A stretch of DNA of 64,000 nt from an uncultured Caulobacterales bacterium (GTDB taxonomy: Bacteria > Pseudomonadota > Alphaproteobacteria > Caulobacterales > Maricaulaceae), in the NCBI GenBank assembly GCA_938001915.1, contig CALLBD010000003.1, forward strand, positions 1-64,000, in the 5' to 3' direction. Below the pieces are notes generated by a model. That model was not told the origin of the DNA. It was given only the letters and a program-made list of their open reading frames with translations, and searched no databases. Below, piece by piece: positions 62,430-64,000 of the stretch. Within the stretch, counting starts at the first letter, position 1, and every line of letters starts with the position of its first letter. Both the position numbers and the translations under genes were made by a program.

Positions 62430-64000
62430 TGGCGCATCACGACCCCCTCATTGCCCAAGACATTAAAGCCTATCTTGAAGTTCAGGAACGCAAGAGCTTC
62501 CTGCGCGTCTTCACATGCGGTTCCGTGGATGACGGAAAATCAACGCTGATTGGCCGCCTCCTCTATGATTCAAAACTTATCTATGAAGATCAGATGGCCG
62601 CGATTGAACGCGATAGTAAAGCCTCAGGCACGACGGGCGAAAAACCGGATCTCGCGCTCCTTGTTGACGGCCTAGCCGCAGAGCGTGAGCAAGGCATCAC
62701 AATTGATGTCGCCTACCGCTTCTTCTCGACGGATAAGCGCAAGTTTATCATCGCCGATACGCCGGGCCATGTTCAATACACACGCAATATGGCGACAGGC
62801 GCCTCCACGGCTGATGTTGCGATCTTACTGATTGATGCCCGGTACGGCGTTATGGAACAGACGCGCAGACATGCCTTTATCGCAAGCCTTTTGGGTATTC
62901 CTCAAGTCGTTGTGGCTGTGAACAAAATGGACCTCGTTGGTTTTGACCAAAGCAAATTTAACGAAATCGACGTGGCCTTCCGTGATTTCGCAAAGAATTT
63001 GAATTTCACGGACATCATGACAATACCCGTCAGCGCGCTGGACGGCGATAACGTCACGACAAAATCGGACGTGGCACCGTGGTATAAGGGACCCAGTCTT
63101 TTGGAATTTTTGGAAGAGGTTGAAGTCGACCGCCAAAGCTTAGAGACGCCGTTCCGCCTCCCCGTGCAATGGGTCAACCGTCCAAATCTGGATTTCCGCG
63201 GATTCTCTGGCACAATCGCGTCGGGCACAATTTCCAAAGGCGATGAGATTATGGCGATGCCCTCTGGCAAACGCTCACGGGTCAAAGACATCGTGCTCTA
63301 TAAAGAGAGCTTAGATCACGCCCGTATGGATCAAGCCGTGACAATCACGCTCGAAGACGAAATTGATATTTCGCGCGGCGATATGATTTGCACGCCCGAT
63401 CATCCGAATGAGGTGGCAGATCAATTCCAAGCCCATTTGATTTGGATGGATGACACCCGGCTCTTCCCGGGGCGTCAATATATTATTCGTACGGCCAATA
63501 TGTCCGTTGCAGGTTCGGTCACAGCCCTCAAACACCGTATTGATGTGGCGGACTTCTCCGAAGCGGCCGCAAAGACCTTGGAGCTCAATGAAATCGGTGT
63601 TGTTACCCTGTCCTTGACCAAGCCTATCCCCTTTGATTCCTATTTGAACAATCGAACGACAGGGGCCTTTGTGGTCGTTGACCGCATGAGCAACCGGACT
63701 GTCGGCGCGGGTACAATTGATTTCGCATTGCGCCGGTCAAAGAATATTGTCCGTCAGGACTTCACCGTCGACCACACCGCCCGCGCAGAGCAAAAAGGTC
63801 AAAAGCCCGCAACGCTATGGTTCACGGGACTTTCTGGCTCTGGCAAAAGCACAATTGCCAATCACGTCGATCAGATTTTGTTCGAACGGGGTCATCACAC
63901 CTATACGCTAGACGGCGATAATATTCGCCACGGATTAAACCGTGACCTTGGGTTTACAAAAGAAGACCGCGTCGAAAATATTCGCCGCATAGGTGAAGTC
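62429..64000 (+). CDS. cysNC: Sulfate adenylyltransferase subunit 1 / APS kinase fusion (partial)
   Basis: Runs off the window end after 524 codons. Residues 25-250: EF-Tu-like GTPase with G1 [10 protein letters not shown]3 DTPGH and G4 NKMD; it activates CysD. Then two beta-barrel domains ([37 protein letters not shown]). From about residue 458: APS kinase with P-loop [13 protein letters not shown] and [16 protein letters not shown], phosphorylating APS to PAPS. The start overlaps the cysD stop (TAATG), so the two are co-translated. No cysH or sulfite reductase gene is visible here; because the fused kinase makes PAPS, the pair may serve the sulfotransferase at 21.3 kb as well as cysteine synthesis. 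The true 3' end is outside the window. Confidence 0.95.
   Translation, partial: MAHHDPLIAQDIKAYLEVQERKSFLRVFTCGSVDDGKSTLIGRLLYDSKLIYEDQMAAIERDSKASGTTGEKPDLALLVDGLAAEREQGITIDVAYRFFSTDKRKFIIADTPGHVQYTRNMATGASTADVAILLIDARYGVMEQTRRHAFIASLLGIPQVVVAVNKMDLVGFDQSKFNEIDVAFRDFAKNLNFTDIMTIPVSALDGDNVTTKSDVAPWYKGPSLLEFLEEVEVDRQSLETPFRLPVQWVNRPNLDFRGFSGTIASGTISKGDEIMAMPSGKRSRVKDIVLYKESLDHARMDQAVTITLEDEIDISRGDMICTPDHPNEVADQFQAHLIWMDDTRLFPGRQYIIRTANMSVAGSVTALKHRIDVADFSEAAAKTLELNEIGVVTLSLTKPIPFDSYLNNRTTGAFVVVDRMSNRTVGAGTIDFALRRSKNIVRQDFTVDHTARAEQKGQKPATLWFTGLSGSGKSTIANHVDQILFERGHHTYTLDGDNIRHGLNRDLGFTKEDRVENIRRIGEV

Noticed and set aside
1..64000. tRNA, rRNA, CRISPR or prophage genes
   Set aside because: Scanned by eye on both strands; no cloverleaf ending in CCA context, rRNA-like stretch, cas gene, integrase or phage structural gene was recognised. 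Short RNAs could be missed.

Overview
The window looks like a chromosomal segment of a marine, Caulobacter-like alphaproteobacterium, probably in the Hyphomonadaceae/Maricaulales. This rests on a CC0125/CC1285-type lipoprotein, the cysD-cysN/C arrangement, moderate G+C with AT-rich islands, and many outer-membrane lipoproteins and barrels. The taxonomic placement is inference. No rRNA, tRNA, CRISPR array or complete mobile element was seen.

Layout. (1) 0-4.5 kb: periplasmic or outer-membrane enzymes: a lipoprotein alkaline phosphatase, a small lipoprotein, an alpha/beta hydrolase and a delta-class carbonic anhydrase lipoprotein. (2) 4.5-41.8 kb: a large surface-polysaccharide locus. Nucleotide-sugar genes (galE, rmlA, rmlB, rmlC, a phosphomannomutase/phosphoglucomutase, gmd, fcl, a UDP-glucuronate 4-epimerase, an AGE-family epimerase, a CMP-sugar synthetase operon, glmM) flank a central assembly and export block. 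That block, read leftward from 25.6 to 14.0 kb, holds an ABC-2 permease (Wzm-like), an ATPase (Wzt-like), a lipoprotein, a sulfotransferase, and two very large multidomain proteins of 881 and 1507 residues. (3) 13.0-13.9 kb: a scar in which galU is split into two decayed ends by fragments of an IS66 transposase and an IS3-type orfA. (4) 41.8-43.2 kb: a phosphate-selective-type porin with an 11-bp-phased array of PhoB-like half sites. (5) 43.2-60.4 kb: one 5726-residue gene with about 31 tandem DUF11-like Ig repeats fused to a C-terminal outer-membrane barrel. (6) 60.9-64.0 kb: an HxlR regulator followed by cysD and cysN/C, which make PAPS; cysN/C runs off the right edge.

How the parts may work together. 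The genes point to a polysaccharide exported by an ABC transporter, built from sugars such as rhamnose, fucose or another 6-deoxyhexose, galactose, galacturonate and possibly a CMP-activated acid, then methylated and sulfated. The 1507-residue protein joins a glycosyltransferase, an FkbM methyltransferase, two membrane helices, a roughly 500-residue coiled coil and a second methyltransferase. This layout recalls WbdD, where a coiled coil measures O-antigen length and a methyltransferase caps the chain. The Wzt-like ATPase carries a Wzt C-terminal domain plus a further lectin-like beta domain, and that further domain recurs almost alone in the lipoprotein encoded next to it. Together these are the best candidate in the window for an undescribed system: termination and recognition of a chain end by ruler, exporter and outer-membrane receptor. 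cysD-cysN/C at the right edge could supply the sulfotransferase.

Limits: functions come from motifs read by eye. No database search, structure prediction or composition calculation was run.
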